Source: Nocardioides ginsengisegetis (GTDB lineage: Bacteria; Actinomycetota; Actinomycetes; Propionibacteriales; Nocardioidaceae). Taken from it: 64,000 nucleotides of DNA. This document shows positions 52,116-63,106 of this stretch, piece by piece (position 1 is the first letter of the stretch; each line of letters starts with the position of its first letter). The notes beneath the pieces were generated by a model. The model was not told where the DNA came from, did not search any database, and was given only the letters and a program-made list of their open reading frames with translations. The position numbers and the translations under genes are program-made. Location: assembly GCF_014138045.1 (NCBI RefSeq), contig NZ_JACGXA010000001.1, forward strand, positions 2,093,001 to 2,157,000. The letters are read 5' to 3'.

Positions 52116-52271
52116 CCAGTTCAATCGGGGGTTGTGACCACGCCAATCGGGACCTTCGGTCACGACCGCCGACCCCGATGACGGGAAGTCCCGATTGAAG
52201 TGACCGGAACTACCGACTCAACTGTCCAGAAGTCCCGATTCGAGTGGTCACAGGTACCGATTCGACGTCAG
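52092..52271. repeat. Array of exact 22-bp repeat units in two opposed arms
   Basis: Three direct units lie at 52092-52113, 52114-52135 and 52136-52157 (core AATCGGGAC). After a 26-bp spacer, four units in reverse orientation occupy 52184-52205, 52206-52227, 52228-52249 and 52250-52271. The period is exactly 22 bp in both arms. Unit 1 and the reversed unit at 52228-52249 differ at 1 of 22 positions; the units at 52206 and 52250 are degenerate. The array covers the end of the TOPRIM gene and the last bases of the TSUP gene. It resembles iterons or a protein-binding array; not CRISPR because there are no unique spacers. Confidence 0.8.
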
Positions 52272-53002
52272 AGGGACTTCAGCAGGAGCGCGACCGCAGA
52301 GGCGGCGCAGACGAGGAGCACGACGCGGCGAAAACGCTCCCGAGGGAGGTGGTCGCGGGTGTGGTGGCCCAGCCACAGGCCGAGCCCGACGAGCGGGGCG
52401 CACAGGACCGCCAGGCCGATCGACGCGGTGCTGAAGTGGCCGACGACGGCCAGCGCTCCCAGCGACATCAGGACGCCTCCGGCGAAGAACACCGCGAGCG
52501 TGGCACGCACCTCCGAGGGCCGGCCGTGCTGGAAGAGCAGCGCCACGGCGGGGCCGGCGATGGACGTCGCGGTCCCGCCCACTCCTCCGATGAAGCCGGC
52601 GGCGACCATGGTGGCGGGGTTCACCGGGACGGTGATGGTGCGCCAGGAGACGAGCACGGCGACCAGCACCATGGTGGCCACGGCGATGCCGATCTGCGCG
52701 TTCGTGAAGACGACCACCAGCCACACGCCGGGGACGGTGCCCAGCGCGCGGGCCGGGAGCGTCCAGCCGACGGCGCGCCAGTCGACGTGGCGACGGTCCA
52801 GGACGAGCACGCTCGTGCTCACCATCAGGCCGAAGAAGAGCGGCAGCTCCGGCATCAGCTCAGGGGCGACGACGGCCACGACCGGCGCCGCGACCAGGCC
52901 CATCCCGAGGCCCGCGACGGACTGGATCCAGGCCCCGACGAGAACGGCGAGCGCGACCAGGACGGTCGCGCTCGCCGTGAGCCCGGAGAACAGCTCGGTC
53001 AG
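52268..53002 (-). CDS. TSUP (TauE/SafE) family permease with a non-standard start
   Basis: Membrane protein of the sulfite/sulfonate export-type TSUP family, about 244 residues and seven to eight predicted membrane segments, with the repeated halves starting near VAGLGMGLVAAPVVAVVAP and FIGGVGGTATSIAGPAVALL. The only in-frame ATG (52903) would remove the first membrane helix (VLVALAVLVGAWIQSVAGLG). No ATG, GTG or TTG lies in frame between it and the acnA stop, so CTG 53002 is the best start; it is 4 nt after acnA. The coupled position after acnA may permit re-initiation. The 3' end meets the 22-bp repeat array. Confidence 0.62.
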   Translation of the reverse strand: MTELFSGLTASATVLVALAVLVGAWIQSVAGLGMGLVAAPVVAVVAPELMPELPLFFGLMVSTSVLVLDRRHVDWRAVGWTLPARALGTVPGVWLVVVFTNAQIGIAVATMVLVAVLVSWRTITVPVNPATMVAAGFIGGVGGTATSIAGPAVALLFQHGRPSEVRATLAVFFAGGVLMSLGALAVVGHFSTASIGLAVLCAPLVGLGLWLGHHTRDHLPRERFRRVVLLVCAASAVALLLKSL

Positions 53003-53006
53003 GAGA

Positions 53007-55682
<2,676 letters not shown>

Positions 55683-55773
55683 CAGCCGCATCTCCTCGAA
55701 GGCTTGTGGGGGTCTGGGGTCATACTGCCGTGGCTCGCTCCCCCACAACAACGGGGGTGGCCTCGGCGGAATG

Positions 55774-55787
55774 TCTTGACGTCAAGA
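55774..55787. promoter_or_regulatory. 14-bp palindrome in the acnA promoter region
   Basis: TCTTGACGTCAAGA is perfectly palindromic, 92 bp upstream of the acnA start and after the end of the SDR gene. It also contains TTGAC, a -35-like hexamer, so a bound factor would block the promoter. The identity of a regulator is not known to me. A CCCCC/GGGGG hairpin (55740-55757) lies between it and acnA. Confidence 0.5.
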
Positions 55788-55823
55788 TACACGAAGTCGA
55801 GACACGCCTCAATCCCCGTGCGC

Positions 55824-56654
55824 TCAGCCGTGGGCCAGGAGCGCGACGTCCTGCCAGTCCTCCCAGCCCTTGATCCGGGACTCGTAGTCGGCCTTCGCGA
55901 TGCCCAGCGGCGCGGCGCCGAAGAACACGCGCAGCGGCGGCTCCTCGGCGTCGACGACCTTGAGGACTGCGCGGGCCGAGGCCTGCGGGTCGCCCGGTCC
56001 GGAGCCGGCCGAGCGCGCCTTGCGGAGCTCGGCGACCTGCTCGCGGACCTCGTCGTACGCCGCCAACGGCTCGCTCCGCACGGCCGACGGTCCCGACCAG
56101 TCGGTCGCGAACCCGCCCGGCTCGATCAGGGTCACGTGGATCCCGAAGCCGGCGACCTCGGCGGCCAGCGACTGCGAGAACGCCTCGAGCGCCCACTTGG
56201 AGGCGTGGTAGGCGCCGAGCATCGGGAACGCCGAGATGCCGCCGATCGAGGACACCTGGAGGATGTGGCCGCTCCCCTGCTCGCGCAGGAACGGCAGCGC
56301 GGCCTGGGTGACCCACATCGCGCCGAAGACGTTGGTCTCCAGCTGGTCGCGGAACTCCTGCTCGCCGAGCTCCTCGACGAAGCCGAAGTGCCCGTAGCCG
56401 GCGTTGTTGACGACCACGTCGAGGCGGCCGAAGTGCGCGTGCGCCTGCGCGACGGCGGCGAAGTCGGCCGCGCGGTCGGTGACGTCGAGCTGGAGGGGCA
56501 GGACGGCGTCGCCGTACTTCTGGACGAGCTCGTCGAGGGTGGCGGTGTCCCGGGCGGTGGCCGCGACGCGGTCGCCGCGCTCGAGGGCGGCGATCGCCCA
56601 CTCGCGGCCGAAGCCGCGGGAGGCACCGGTGATGAACCAGGTCTTCTCAGTCAT
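55824..56654 (-). CDS. Short-chain dehydrogenase/reductase
   Basis: NAD(P)-dependent oxidoreductase of the classical SDR family, 276 residues. Cofactor motif TGASRGFGREWA (9-20), DVTDRAADFAAVA, NNAG (VVNNAGYGHFGFV), catalytic Ser region VSSIGGISAF and Y-x-x-x-K (AYHASKWALEAFS). The pattern ARDTATLDELVQKYGDAVLP after the first strand is common in the retinol-dehydrogenase-like group. Substrate unknown. It is a single gene between acnA and the RNA methyltransferase. Confidence 0.9.
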   Translation of the reverse strand: MTEKTWFITGASRGFGREWAIAALERGDRVAATARDTATLDELVQKYGDAVLPLQLDVTDRAADFAAVAQAHAHFGRLDVVVNNAGYGHFGFVEELGEQEFRDQLETNVFGAMWVTQAALPFLREQGSGHILQVSSIGGISAFPMLGAYHASKWALEAFSQSLAAEVAGFGIHVTLIEPGGFATDWSGPSAVRSEPLAAYDEVREQVAELRKARSAGSGPGDPQASARAVLKVVDAEEPPLRVFFGAAPLGIAKADYESRIKGWEDWQDVALLAHG

Positions 56655-56705
56655 GTCCGCGACGCTAGGCCTTGGAGCGCGCTCGAGGACAACCGGAGGG
56701 TGTGC

Positions 56706-57902
56706 TCAGCGGTCCCGGGTGAGGAGCGCCACGCACTCGACATGGTGGGTCATCGGGAAGAGGTCGAAGGCCCGGATCCGCTCGAGGCGGTAGCCGTGCT
56801 CGGCGAAGAACGCGACGTCCCGGGCCAGCGCGGCCGGGTCGCACGCGACGTACGCCACGGCGCGCGGGGCACGGTCCACGACCTGCTCGACGACCTCGCG
56901 GCGCGCGCCCTCGCGGGGTGGGTCGAGGACGACGAGGTCGAAGGGCTCGTCGAACGAGGTCGCGAGGACCTTGTCGACGCTGCCGCATTCGACGCGCACG
57001 CCCGGGATGCCCGCGAGGTTGCCCTGCGCGTGCTTCGCTGCGTCGCGATCGCCCTCCACCGCGGCGATCCGGCCGGTGGGGCCGACGGCGTCGGCCAGGA
57101 AGCGGGCGAACAGCCCGACCCCGGCATAGAGGTCCATGACCCGCTCGCCCGGCTGGGCGTCGAGGAAGTCGAGCACGGTCTCGACGAGGACGCGCGGCGC
57201 CCCCGGGTGGACCTGCCAGAAGCCGTCGGCGTCGACGGCGAAGCTGTGGGTGCCGGCAGCGGTGACGACCTGCTCGGTCACGACCCCGGCCGGACCCGGC
57301 ACCTCGCGGGCGTCGGTGCGCGCGATCAGGCAGTCCTCGACCGGGATGACGGTGGTGGAGCGGTGCGCCCGCATACCGCGGGTGCCGCCCGGGCCGGACG
57401 CCCACTGGACGCGGGTGCGCCAGCGCAGCCCGTCCTCGTCACCGGCGACCTGCTCCACGGTGACGGGTACGTCGATCTTCGCGAGCCGGGCGAGCTGCTC
57501 GCGGACCACGGCCGCCTTGAGCTCGCGCTGGTGCGCAATGGTCACGTGCTGGAAGTCGCAGCCGCCGCAGAGCCCGGGCCCGGGGCCGGCGTACGGGCAG
57601 GGCGGCTCGACGCGCTCGGACGAGGCCTGGAGGACCTCCACGGCGTCACCGCGCCAGAAGCGGTCGCCCTCGGTGCCCTCGGTGATCTCCACGACCACCC
57701 GCTCCCCCGGGATCGCGTGCCGGACGAAGACCACCCGGGTCTCGGCAGGCTCGACCTCCGAACCGGTCGGGACGCGGACGATGCAGTGCCCGCCGTGGGC
57801 GACCGGGCCGACCTCGGCCTCGAAGCGGCGGCCGACCATCGAGGCGCCCCGCGCCTGGCGCTGCCGCGGCCGGCGGCCGGGACGGGTGTTGCGGTTGCTC
57901 AT
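56706..57902 (-). CDS. RlmD/TrmA-type 5-methyluridine RNA methyltransferase
   Basis: SAM-dependent RNA m5U methyltransferase, 398 residues. N-terminal TRAM domain (about 20-95), a CxxxxxxxxCxxC 4Fe-4S-type cluster region (PCPYAGPGPGLCGGCDFQH), the methyltransferase fold with VMDLYAGVGLFARFLADAVG, and catalytic blocks VVLDPPREG and AYVACDPAALARDV with nucleophile Cys. ATG 57902 overlaps the permease stop as ATGA. In M. tuberculosis Rv2689c is the equivalent. The target nucleotide (23S rRNA or tRNA) is not decided by sequence. Confidence 0.9.
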   Translation of the reverse strand: MSNRNTRPGRRPRQRQARGASMVGRRFEAEVGPVAHGGHCIVRVPTGSEVEPAETRVVFVRHAIPGERVVVEITEGTEGDRFWRGDAVEVLQASSERVEPPCPYAGPGPGLCGGCDFQHVTIAHQRELKAAVVREQLARLAKIDVPVTVEQVAGDEDGLRWRTRVQWASGPGGTRGMRAHRSTTVIPVEDCLIARTDAREVPGPAGVVTEQVVTAAGTHSFAVDADGFWQVHPGAPRVLVETVLDFLDAQPGERVMDLYAGVGLFARFLADAVGPTGRIAAVEGDRDAAKHAQGNLAGIPGVRVECGSVDKVLATSFDEPFDLVVLDPPREGARREVVEQVVDRAPRAVAYVACDPAALARDVAFFAEHGYRLERIRAFDLFPMTHHVECVALLTRDR

Positions 57903-59947
57903 CGCTGGATCTGCCCCTTGTGGCTCTCGCCGCCGCTGACCTGGCCCCGCCGCAGGTCGCCGGGGCGGACCCGGGCGAGCTCGCGCTCCTCGCGCTCGCG
58001 GGCGATCTGGGAGGACCGCAGCTGGTAGGGCACCGAGGTGACCATGACGCCGGGGGCGAACAGCAGCCGGCCCTTGAGGCGCAGCGCGGTCTGGTTGTGG
58101 AGCAGCTGCTCCCACCAGCGGCCGACGACGTACTCCGGGATGTAGACCGCGACCACCCCGCGCGGGTTGGCCTTCTTGATCTCCATCGCGTAGTCGACGA
58201 TCGGCTTGATCAGCTCGCGGTAGGGCGAGTGCAGCACCTTGAGCGGGACGCCGAGGTTGCGCTCGTCCCACTCCTCCAGCAGCCGGCTCGTGGCCGCGGG
58301 GTCGGACGCGACGTACACGCCCTCGAGGACGTTGGGGCGGGTCGCCTTGGCGAACGCCAGCGCCCGCAGGGTGGGCTTGTGGAGCTTGGAGACCAGCACG
58401 ATCGCGTGGACCCGCGTCGGCATGATCTTGTCCTCCTCGTCGGCGGCGAGCTCGGCCTGAACGTTGTCGTAGTGCCTCCGGATGCCGCGCATGATCAGGA
58501 AGAAGATGATCATCGCCAGGATCGTGATCCAGGCGCCGGCGAGGAACTTGGTGATCAGCACGATCACGAGCACGACTGCGGTGAACGTCAGGCCCACGGT
58601 GTTGATCGCCCGCGAGCGGACCATCCGGCGCCGCTCCGAGGGCTCCGTCTCGGTCTTCAGGTGGCGCGTCCAGTGCCGGATCATCCCGAGCTGGCTGAGG
58701 TTGAAGGAGACGAAGACGCCGACGATGTAGAGCTGGATCAGCTTGGTGGTCTCGGCGTTGAACATCTCGATCAGGATGATCGCCATGAACGCGAGGAAGA
58801 CGATGCCGTTGCTGTAGGCCAGCCGGTCGCCACGCGAGCCGAGCGCCCGCGGCGCGTAGCCGTCCTGGGCGAGGATCGAGCCGAGCACGGGGAAGCCGTT
58901 GAAGGCGGTGTTGGCGGCCAGCACCAGGATGATGCCGGTCACCGTGACGACGGCATAGAAGCCGGGCGAGAAGTCGGAGAAGACCGCACGGGCGATCTGG
59001 GCGATCACGGCGTGCTGGTCGTAGCCGGCCGGCAGCGGCTTGCCGTCGAGGGTGAGCCGGTCCATCTGGTTGGGGTCGACGTACTTGAGGCCCATCTTCT
59101 TGGCCAGCACGATGACGCTGATCATCATCGTGATCGCGATCATGCCGAGCAGCAGCAGCGTGGTCGCGGCGTTCTTGCTCTTGGGCTTCTTGAAGGCGGG
59201 CACGCCGTTGGAGATCGCCTCGACACCGGTCAGCGCGGCACAGCCGGACGAGAACGCCCGCGCCAGCAGGAAGAGCAGCGCGAACGTCGACATCGAGGAG
59301 CCGTAGCCCGGATCGGGCTGGATGTGCAGCCCGGCGCTCTCGACGTGGGGCAGGTCGCCGGTCGCGAGGCGGAGCAGCCCGAAGCCGCACATGCCGAGGA
59401 TCGCGACCATGAAGGCGTAGGTCGGGAAGGCGAAGAAGGTCCCGGACTCGCGGATGCCGCGCAGGTTGATGGCCATCAGGACCAGCACCATGATCGAGGC
59501 GAACGTCGCCTCGTGCCCGCTGAGCGCGCCGATGGCCGAGGCGGCGTACTGCGCCCCGGAGGAGATCGACACCGCCACGGTCAGGACGTAGTCGACGAGC
59601 AGCGCACTGGCCACGGTGGTGCCGGCCATGGCGCCGAGGTTGACGGTGGCGACCTCGTAGTCACCGCCGCCGCTGGGGTAGGCGTGCACGGTCTGCCGGT
59701 AGGACATGACGACCGCGCTCATCACCAGGGCGACCGCGATGCCGATCTTCCAGGACCAGACGTACGCCGAGGCCCCGGCGAGCGACAGCATGATGAAGAC
59801 CTCGTCCGGGGCGTAGGCCACCGAGGAGAGCGCGTCGCTGGCGAACACCGGGAGCGCGATGCGCTTGGGGAGCAGCGTCTCCCCCAGCTGGGAGCTCCGC
59901 AGCTTGCGGCCCAACAGGATGCGTTTAGATACGTCGCCGACTCCCAC
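57899..59947 (-). CDS. KimA/KUP-like APC-superfamily permease, probable potassium importer
   Basis: Integral membrane protein of 682 residues with about 12 membrane segments in the first 450 residues and a soluble C-terminal domain (about 510-660). The core shows SSVAYAPDEVFIMLSLAG, SYRQTVHAYPSGGGDYEVA, LLVDYVLTVAVSISSGAQYA and SSGCAALTGVEAISNGVPAF, all resembling Bacillus KimA, a K+/H+ symporter, more than amino-acid permeases. Start GTG 59947 (VGVGDVSKRILLGRK). Divergent ceoB-ceoC encode K+ regulator proteins, supporting a potassium role (inference). Annotation as an amino-acid permease is the usual database label. Confidence 0.82.
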   Translation of the reverse strand: MGVGDVSKRILLGRKLRSSQLGETLLPKRIALPVFASDALSSVAYAPDEVFIMLSLAGASAYVWSWKIGIAVALVMSAVVMSYRQTVHAYPSGGGDYEVATVNLGAMAGTTVASALLVDYVLTVAVSISSGAQYAASAIGALSGHEATFASIMVLVLMAINLRGIRESGTFFAFPTYAFMVAILGMCGFGLLRLATGDLPHVESAGLHIQPDPGYGSSMSTFALLFLLARAFSSGCAALTGVEAISNGVPAFKKPKSKNAATTLLLLGMIAITMMISVIVLAKKMGLKYVDPNQMDRLTLDGKPLPAGYDQHAVIAQIARAVFSDFSPGFYAVVTVTGIILVLAANTAFNGFPVLGSILAQDGYAPRALGSRGDRLAYSNGIVFLAFMAIILIEMFNAETTKLIQLYIVGVFVSFNLSQLGMIRHWTRHLKTETEPSERRRMVRSRAINTVGLTFTAVVLVIVLITKFLAGAWITILAMIIFFLIMRGIRRHYDNVQAELAADEEDKIMPTRVHAIVLVSKLHKPTLRALAFAKATRPNVLEGVYVASDPAATSRLLEEWDERNLGVPLKVLHSPYRELIKPIVDYAMEIKKANPRGVVAVYIPEYVVGRWWEQLLHNQTALRLKGRLLFAPGVMVTSVPYQLRSSQIAREREERELARVRPGDLRRGQVSGGESHKGQIQR

Positions 59948-59993
59948 GAGCGGCAAGGCTAGACCACAAACCTGCTGCGGTAGCGTCTGCGTC

Positions 59994-60656
59994 GTGCACG
60001 TCGTGATCATGGGCTGTGGCCGCGTCGGTTCGACGCTCGCCCGCAGCCTCGAGGACCGCAACCACACCGTCTCCGTCATCGACAGCGAGCCGGACGCGTT
60101 CCGGCGTCTGGGCCCGGGTTTCAACGGGGACAAGGTGACCGGCTACGGCTTCGACCAGGAGGTCCTCGAGAAGGCCGGCATCCGCCGCGCCGATGCCTTC
60201 GCGGCCGTCTCCAGCGGTGACAACTCCAACATCATCGCGGCCCGCGTGGCCCGCGAGACGTTCGGGATCCAGCAGGTCGTCGCCCGCATCTACGACCCCG
60301 GTCGCGCCGAGGTCTACCAGCGCCTCGGCATCACCACGGTCGCCACGGTCAAGTGGACGGCCGACCAGGTGCTACGCCGGCTGCTGCCCGCCGGCGCCGA
60401 GCCGGACTTCCGCGACCCCTCCGGCACGATCCGCCTCGACCAGATTCCCGCGAGCGACGCGTGGATCGGCCACCGCACGGTGGACTTTCAGATGCAGTCG
60501 CACAGCCGCATCGCCTGGATCGACCGGCTGGGCGAGGGCATGCTGCCCACCCGGGAGTCGGTCATCCAGGAGGGCGACCTGCTGCACCTGGTGATGCGCG
60601 AGGAGAACGCCGCGCACGCCTACTCCGTGATCGAACAAGGCCCCGAGGAGCACTGA
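59994..60656 (+). CDS. ceoB: TrkA/RCK potassium uptake protein CeoB
   Basis: Cytosolic regulator of a potassium transporter, 220 residues. The RCK-N Rossmann fold begins VVIMGCGRVGSTLARSLED (G7, G9, G12) and acidic D23-area NAD(H) binding (TVSVIDSEPDAF). RCK-C part follows from about 130. GTG 59994 starts the gene; a possible -10 (TAGCGT) is immediately upstream so the message may be nearly leaderless. It overlaps ceoC by 1 nt (TGATG) and is divergent from the KimA-like permease. Confidence 0.92.
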   Translation: MHVVIMGCGRVGSTLARSLEDRNHTVSVIDSEPDAFRRLGPGFNGDKVTGYGFDQEVLEKAGIRRADAFAAVSSGDNSNIIAARVARETFGIQQVVARIYDPGRAEVYQRLGITTVATVKWTADQVLRRLLPAGAEPDFRDPSGTIRLDQIPASDAWIGHRTVDFQMQSHSRIAWIDRLGEGMLPTRESVIQEGDLLHLVMREENAAHAYSVIEQGPEEH

Positions 60657-61327
60657 TGCGCGTCGCCATCGCCGGAGCCGGCGCGGTCGGGCGGTCCATC
60701 GCCCGCGAGCTGATCACCAACGGCCACGAGGTCCTGCTCATCGACAAGGAGCCGGGCTCGATCAAGCCCGAGCGCGTCCCGGACGCCGAGTGGCTGCTCG
60801 CCGACTCGTGCGAGATGTCCTCCCTGGAGGAGGCCCGCCTCGACCAGTGCGACGTGGTCATCGCCGCGACCGGTGACGACAAGGCCAACCTGGTCACCTC
60901 GCTGCTGGCCAAGACCGAGTTCGGCGTGCCCCGCACCGTCGGCCGCGTCAACCACCCCAACAACGAGTGGCTGTTCACCGAGGCCTGGGGCGTCGACGTC
61001 AACGTGTCGACCCCGCGGATCATGTCGGCGCTCGTCGAGGAGGCCGTGACCGTCGGCGACCTGGTCCGACTGTTCACCTTCCGCCAGGGCAACGCCAACC
61101 TCGTCGAGATGACGCTGCCCACCGACTCGCCGTACGTCGGGAAGCCGATCGGGCTCATCCCCTTCCCGGAGAACTGTGCCCTCGTCACGATCCTGCGCGA
61201 CGGCCAGGTCTACGTCCCCGAGGCCGAGCAGCCCATCGAGAGCGGTGACGAGCTGCTCTTCGTCGTCCCCGCCGACGTCGAGGACCAGCTCGAGCGGCTG
61301 CTCGCCCCGCAGAACCACGGCGGCTGA
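60656..61327 (+). CDS. ceoC: TrkA/RCK potassium uptake protein CeoC
   Basis: Second RCK protein, 223 residues, likely partner of CeoB in an NAD(H)- or nucleotide-binding gating ring. RCK-N with MRVAIAGAGAVGRSIA (G7, G9, G12) and VLLIDKEPGSI, then the DSCEMSSLEEARLDQCDVVI region; RCK-C from about 130 ends IESGDELLFVVPADVEDQLE. TGATG junction with ceoB and a GAGGAG ribosome site. Same pair in M. tuberculosis (Rv2691-Rv2692). Confidence 0.92.
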   Translation: MRVAIAGAGAVGRSIARELITNGHEVLLIDKEPGSIKPERVPDAEWLLADSCEMSSLEEARLDQCDVVIAATGDDKANLVTSLLAKTEFGVPRTVGRVNHPNNEWLFTEAWGVDVNVSTPRIMSALVEEAVTVGDLVRLFTFRQGNANLVEMTLPTDSPYVGKPIGLIPFPENCALVTILRDGQVYVPEAEQPIESGDELLFVVPADVEDQLERLLAPQNHGG

Positions 61328-61340
61328 GCCACCGGGCGGG

Positions 61341-62066
61341 TCAGACAGCCGACTCCACCGGCGTGTGGTTGCGACCGAGCACCCACGCCATGCCGGCGAG
61401 GGCGGCGAGCTGGAGCGGCCAGCCGAGCACGACCTTGAGGACGCCGAGGGCGGCGACGGCCGCGTCGGCGTCCATGGCGCCGTGGGAGCCGGCCAGCCAG
61501 AGCGGGCCCTGGACGAGGACGCGCAGCAGGCACGGCAGGACGAGGAACCACGTGAGTAGCGTGCACAGCCGCACGACCTGGCGGTCCTTGTGCCAGGCGG
61601 TGGGGTCGCCGGTGACGCTGCCGACCATGAAGCCGATGATCGGCCAGCGGATCAGGCAGGTCGTCGCCAGCACCACGGTGTACGCCGTGTTGTAGATGAT
61701 CCCCGGCAGGAAGTAGGCCAGCGCCTGGTCGTCGGCGCTGCCGCCGCGGTGCGCCGACATCGAGACGAACAGCCAGCCGATGCCGATGCCGACGAGGGCG
61801 TTGACGACGAACTGGACCGTCGAGCGCTGGACCAGCCGGACCGCGAGCATGACCAGTGCGGCCGCGACGCTCACGCCCAGGGCGAGGTTGAGCTCGCGGG
61901 TGGTGAGCCACATCAGGGTGAACAGGATGGTCGGCACGGCGGCCTCGACCATGCCGCGGCGGCCGCCGAGTGCCTTGGCGAGCTGGGCGCGGACGACGGA
62001 CTCGACGGTCTCGACGGAGGCCTGGGCGGGCGCCTGCTCCGACGACCGGGGTGCGGGATCGGTCAC
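61341..62066 (-). CDS. DUF3159 membrane protein
   Basis: Membrane protein of 241 residues with an N-terminal polar part and about six membrane segments (VPTILFTLMWLTTRELNLAL, YTVVLATTCLIRWPIIGF and others) of the actinobacterial DUF3159 family. Blocks GDPTAWHKDRQVVRLCTLLTW are conserved. Function unknown. GTG 62066 overlaps the upstream OB-fold stop as GTGA (62063-62066). Position after ceoC and before the OB-fold gene matches Rv2693c, so it is part of a conserved neighbourhood. Confidence 0.85.
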   Translation of the reverse strand: MTDPAPRSSEQAPAQASVETVESVVRAQLAKALGGRRGMVEAAVPTILFTLMWLTTRELNLALGVSVAAALVMLAVRLVQRSTVQFVVNALVGIGIGWLFVSMSAHRGGSADDQALAYFLPGIIYNTAYTVVLATTCLIRWPIIGFMVGSVTGDPTAWHKDRQVVRLCTLLTWFLVLPCLLRVLVQGPLWLAGSHGAMDADAAVAALGVLKVVLGWPLQLAALAGMAWVLGRNHTPVESAV

Positions 62067-62425
62067 GGCATGAGCTCGTAACGCGGGTTGTACATGATCC
62101 GGACGCCCTCGTGGGCGCCGATCCGGCCCTGGATCTCCATGGCCCGACCGGGGGTGATGCCGGCGATCTGGCGCCGACCCAGCCACACGACCGTGATCAC
62201 CCCGGAGCCGTCGTACAGCTCGGCCTCGAGCGCGGGGACACCGCCGCGGGGCCGCAGGGTGACCGTGCGGATGGTGCCGCGCACGCGGACCCGCTCGCGG
62301 TCCGGGGCCTCGGCGATCGTGGCCAGCCCGGACTCGCCGTAGGTCTTGCGCAGGTCACGCGCGTGCTGGTCGGTGCTGTTGGCCCACTTGCTGAGGTTCC
62401 GCCGCAGGCGGCTCTTCTCGCCCAT
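62063..62425 (-). CDS. Small OB-fold nucleic-acid-binding-type protein
   Basis: Protein of 120 residues. A charged N-terminus is followed by an OB-fold (about 45-118): RVRVRGTIRTVTLRP, ALEAELYDGSGVITVVWLG, IQGRIGAHEGVRIMYNPRYE. Similar to the anticodon/single-strand binding type of Rv2694c-like proteins. Binding target unknown. ATG 62425 follows the DUF3710 stop by 2 nt. It is within the run DUF3710 - OB - DUF3159 on the minus strand. Confidence 0.85.
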   Translation of the reverse strand: MGEKSRLRRNLSKWANSTDQHARDLRKTYGESGLATIAEAPDRERVRVRGTIRTVTLRPRGGVPALEAELYDGSGVITVVWLGRRQIAGITPGRAMEIQGRIGAHEGVRIMYNPRYELMP

Positions 62426-62427
62426 GG

Positions 62428-63075
62428 TCAGGCGTTCGGATCGAGCCGGCGTGCGTCGTCGGGGAGGGCGACGGGCAGGACGTCGCCGACGGGCATCGCC
62501 CCGTTGCCGCGGCGGACCGCGACCTTCTCGATGGTGTCCTCCCAGTCGCCGGACCCCTCGAGGTCCATCGCCGGGCGGCCGAGCAGGGTGGCGCGCAGCA
62601 TCCAGCGCGACCCGTTGATGCCGATGATCCGCGAGGGCTGGGTGCCGGTGGTGCCGTCGCCGCGCTGCACGGTCATCTGGCAGACGAGCTCGGTGCCGAA
62701 GCGGCCCTCGCGCTCGCTGGCGATGCCGCCGTGCTGGGCCATGTCGGCGGCGATCTGCGGGCGCACCTCGCCCCACAGGTCGCCGTGGCGGGGGGCGGCG
62801 AACGCGCGCAGCTCGAGGGCGCCGTCGGCGCCGGCCAGCACCACCGACTGGACCTCCCCGGTCGACTCGTCGACCTGGAGACGCAGCTCGCGGCCCGGCT
62901 GGGGCTCGATGAGGAGTGAGCCGAGGTCGACGCGCTGGACGCCGTCCTGGGGCAGGTCGTCGGCGTCGAAGGGACCCGTCGCCGCCACCGCCGGCTCGGC
63001 GACGGCGTCGCTCGCCCCCGCGGTCTCGACGGCCTCGCCCGGGGCGGGCTCGGTGGACTTTCGGCGGAACTTCAC
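62428..63075 (-). CDS. DUF3710 protein
   Basis: Cytosolic protein of 215 residues, DUF3710, found with dut and OB-fold genes across actinobacteria. An acidic low-complexity N-terminus (about 1-45) precedes a beta-rich domain: RVDLGSLLIEPQPGRELRLQ, LELRAFAAPRHGDLWGEVRP, RIIGINGSRWMLRATLLGRP. No function known. GTG 63075 has GAGGAG at 5 nt. It follows dut by 31 bp. Confidence 0.85.
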   Translation of the reverse strand: MKFRRKSTEPAPGEAVETAGASDAVAEPAVAATGPFDADDLPQDGVQRVDLGSLLIEPQPGRELRLQVDESTGEVQSVVLAGADGALELRAFAAPRHGDLWGEVRPQIAADMAQHGGIASEREGRFGTELVCQMTVQRGDGTTGTQPSRIIGINGSRWMLRATLLGRPAMDLEGSGDWEDTIEKVAVRRGNGAMPVGDVLPVALPDDARRLDPNA

Positions 63076-63106
63076 GACGACTCCTCGGTTGGCGGGCGCA
63101 GGGTGG

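Noticed and set aside
52092-52271. CRISPR array
   Set aside because: Units are contiguous without unique spacers, half are reversed, and no cas gene is present.
57899-59947. c-di-AMP (ydaO-type) riboswitch before the KimA-like gene
   Set aside because: Only 46 bp separate it from ceoB; there is no room for that riboswitch and no matching structure.
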